Of a DNA stretch of 64,000 nt, positions 62,208-64,000 are shown piece after piece (position 1 is the first letter of the stretch; the number at the start of each line of letters is the position of its first letter). The stretch comes from Haloferax mediterranei ATCC 33500. GTDB lineage: Archaea > Halobacteriota > Halobacteria > Halobacteriales > Haloferacaceae. The notes under the pieces are model-generated. The model was not told the DNA's origin, ran no database searches, and saw only the letters and a list, made by a program, of their open reading frames with translations. The stretch is taken from the NCBI RefSeq assembly GCF_000306765.2, contig NC_017941.2, positions 1,240,001 through 1,304,000 on the forward strand, written 5' to 3'. A program made the translations under genes and the position numbers.

Positions 62208-62732
62208 TTAGCTGTCGAGCGCGTTGTCGCCGGTGGCACCACTCGTTCCCGGTGCGTCAGTCCAACCGGAATTGGCTTCGCGCCACTGTTGCAACAAGTC
62301 CTCCAATGCGTCGGCGGTCTCGGGGGTGAGGACGCCGGCAGCCTGCCGGACAACTGTGCCATCCTCGATGAAGAGTGCATAGATGTTACCTTCACCGAGG
62401 AGACCGAGTCGGCGCTGGAGAGCGGTCTTGTTGACGCGGGTGACCAGCGCGTTGTCGTGCGGACGACTCCGGGCAGCACCCGGCGACATGCCGCCTCCAC
62501 CGGGAAGCGAGGGCATCATGCCGCTTCGACTGCCGAGGACCAGCAGTTCGTAGTACTCGAAATGACCGTAGGTCTCACACAGCTCCTTTGCGAACCCTCG
62601 CCACGACCCGACCAGCGACTGCTGACGACGGTCGAAACTGATGAGTACGAGCGTCTGGTCCCCTTCGAGGTCGTCGGGAAGGACGACCTTCTGACCACTC
62701 GTATCTCGAGACGGGAGGCGAGGGAACTCCAT
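62208..62732 (-). CDS. Thioredoxin-like (ATP10/DUF4174-like) protein without CxxC
   Basis: The 174-residue protein reads TLVLISFDRRQQSLVGSWRGFAKEL, then GSRSGMMPSLPGGGGMSPG, then NIYALFIEDGTVVRQAAGVLTPETADALEDLL. This resembles thioredoxin-fold domains of the ATP10 or DUF4174 kind. The only cysteine is in KELCETYG and there is no CxxC, so it is not a usual redox enzyme. A Gly/Met-rich insert (about 73-85) is odd. The function is unknown. Confidence 0.62.
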   Translation of the reverse strand: MEFPRLPSRDTSGQKVVLPDDLEGDQTLVLISFDRRQQSLVGSWRGFAKELCETYGHFEYYELLVLGSRSGMMPSLPGGGGMSPGAARSRPHDNALVTRVNKTALQRRLGLLGEGNIYALFIEDGTVVRQAAGVLTPETADALEDLLQQWREANSGWTDAPGTSGATGDNALDS

Positions 62733-62899
62733 GGATTAGGCGAACCCCCATTGGTAGTTAAGTCTAATTGCCGATTCGAAAATATATCGCGCCATCAAGA
62801 ATGTATCCACAGCGGTGATGACGCGGAAACACATTGCCAGTTAATTGGCGTTCATACAGCATAAATCTCCGGGACTGAGTCTCAGCCCCGATAATTAGG

Positions 62900-63745
62900 T
62901 TAGTGTTCGTAGCCGGTGTCGAACAGTTGGGCCGACGTCGGACCCGGTTCGCTCCCTTCGACGACCGCGTACGACGAGAGGTCGTCGATGCCCGCCTCGG
63001 ACAGGATTTCCTCGTCGTAGTAGCTGTTCCCCGTACACGAGGTCGGGTCGCGCGAGAACAGTTCGACGAGCGCGTCGCACATAATCTGCGGCGTCCGCCA
63101 GTCTTCGGGCGTTCCCATGCCGAAGTGGCGAGTCGCCTCGGATTCGATGGCCGCCACGGGCCAAAGGGCGTTCACGCCGATGTCGTCGGCGGCGAGTTCC
63201 TGTGCGAGCGACTGCGCGATGAACGTCATCCCGTATTTCGACAGTGCATAGGCGACTTTTCCGGGTGCGGGTTCCGCCGGTAGCGGCGGTGAGAACGTGA
63301 CGACGTGCGCGTGGTCGCTCTCGCGGAGATGCGGAAGCGCGGCGTGAGTGGTCGCGTAGGAACCGCGGGCGTTCACGTCCATGAGGAGGTCGAAGCGCTT
63401 CGGCGGCGTGTTCTCGAAGTTCGCGATGTGAATCGCGCCGGCGTTGTTGACGACGAAGTCGATGCCGCCGAAGGCGTCGACCGTCTCGTCGATGGCGGTC
63501 TGTATGGAGTCGTCGTCGCGCACGTCGAGTTGACACCAGATAGACGAGCCACCGCGATTTCGGATTTCCTCCGTCGTCTCTACGATGGTCCCGGGTAGGT
63601 CCTCGCGCTCCTCGACAGTCTTCCCGGTCGAAACTACGTTGGCACCGCGGTCCGCCAGTTCGAGTGCAATCTGCTTGCCGATACCGCGACTCGTTCCGGT
63701 GATGAAGGCCGTCCGGCCCTCGAAATCCACATCATCGAATACCAT
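62900..63745 (-). CDS. Short-chain dehydrogenase/reductase (HSDL2-like)
   Basis: The 281-residue protein has the NAD(P) motif ITGTSRGIGKQIALELA (about 15-31), NNAG, and the active site YALSK (about residue 166). The motif before it is FSPPLP rather than the typical S-x12-Y alignment, but the SDR fold is clear. It is of the HSDL2-like type, with a long C-terminal part. The substrate is unknown. Confidence 0.88.
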   Translation of the reverse strand: MVFDDVDFEGRTAFITGTSRGIGKQIALELADRGANVVSTGKTVEEREDLPGTIVETTEEIRNRGGSSIWCQLDVRDDDSIQTAIDETVDAFGGIDFVVNNAGAIHIANFENTPPKRFDLLMDVNARGSYATTHAALPHLRESDHAHVVTFSPPLPAEPAPGKVAYALSKYGMTFIAQSLAQELAADDIGVNALWPVAAIESEATRHFGMGTPEDWRTPQIMCDALVELFSRDPTSCTGNSYYDEEILSEAGIDDLSSYAVVEGSEPGPTSAQLFDTGYEH

Positions 63746-63948
63746 AGAGACACATTGTCAATCGGCCACTTGACGTTTCGTACACCGACACTCCGTTCAA
63801 CACGGTTTGTGGGGTTGCGGTGAATGGCTCGGCACGGACGAGGCCATCGGCGACTCAGTTTGGGGAAGCCAACCCATCGAGCGGGAGGTTTCCGTCGCCG
63901 CTGGCGCGGACTGTCTTACCACCGAACCCGGGGCGAGATGCCTGCACG

Positions 63949-64000
63949 GTGAACCGACAGTACAGCGACGAGGGAATCGACTTCGCCGACGGCGCGAACA
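63949..64000 (+). CDS. Possible start of a gene running off the right edge
   Basis: A GTG at 63949 opens a frame reading MNRQYSDEGIDFADGAN to the last base of the window. The codon use is haloarchaeal, but only 17 codons are visible, so the product cannot be named. Confidence 0.3.
   Translation, partial: MNRQYSDEGIDFADGAN

Overview
The window is chromosomal DNA from a haloarchaeon, most likely a Haloferax or close relative. The evidence is a GC-rich, strongly acidic coding style; Tat-type (twin-arginine) signal and lipobox leaders; archaeal housekeeping genes (PTPS-like protein, ArfA-type GTP cyclohydrolase, MBF1, HerA-like ATPase, archaeal-type TIM, AK6-type kinase); a DHFR very like Haloferax HdrB; and a type I-B-like CRISPR repeat ending in GTTGAAGC. 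Species cannot be fixed from sequence alone.

Layout. (1) 1-18305 is the right-hand part of an integrated mobile element (provirus or integrative plasmid). It holds a translationally coupled membrane-protein operon (3-5543) whose large surface protein carries an in-frame amber codon; a decayed transposase; an exported protein plus PQQ-propeller lipoprotein pair; an Orc1/Cdc6 gene; a toxin-antitoxin pair; small regulators; and a compact phage-style operon (14715-18084) from a zinc-finger protein to a tyrosine integrase. A tRNA 3'-end fragment at about 18284-18305 looks like the distal att site, so the other boundary lies left of the window. (2) 18438-25920 is an accessory island. It has a CRISPR array with 21 intact repeats and no cas genes, a striking leader hairpin, three copies of an 86-bp MITE-like foldback element, a frameshifted lipoprotein, a secreted Asp/Glu solenoid protein, a two-domain halocyanin with one dead copper site, and an HTH/membrane-protein pair. 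(3) 25949-63745 is dense core chromosome. It includes DHFR, transport, signalling kinases, an ArfA-linked cluster, GMC oxidoreductase with its small Tat subunit, a tungstate-type binding lipoprotein, hisC-adk-CDP-alcohol transferase, MBF1, TIM, HerA-like ATPase, DinB, Lrp, pyruvate:ferredoxin oxidoreductase, aroC and aroA, a CBS protein, an M24 peptidase and an SDR. One IS200/IS605-type tnpB-only element (about 58655-60135) interrupts it, and its tnpB is broken by a curious 45-bp insertion made of two 19-nt palindromes.

The island genes look like defence and mobile baggage beside a stable core block. Within the element, overlapping stop/start codons (ATGA, GTGA, TGATG) show co-translation of the two operons, and a set of related 9-bp sites between a repressor-like gene and the integrase operon is a good candidate for the lysogeny or maintenance switch. 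All functional calls are from reading the translated sequence; no database search was run.
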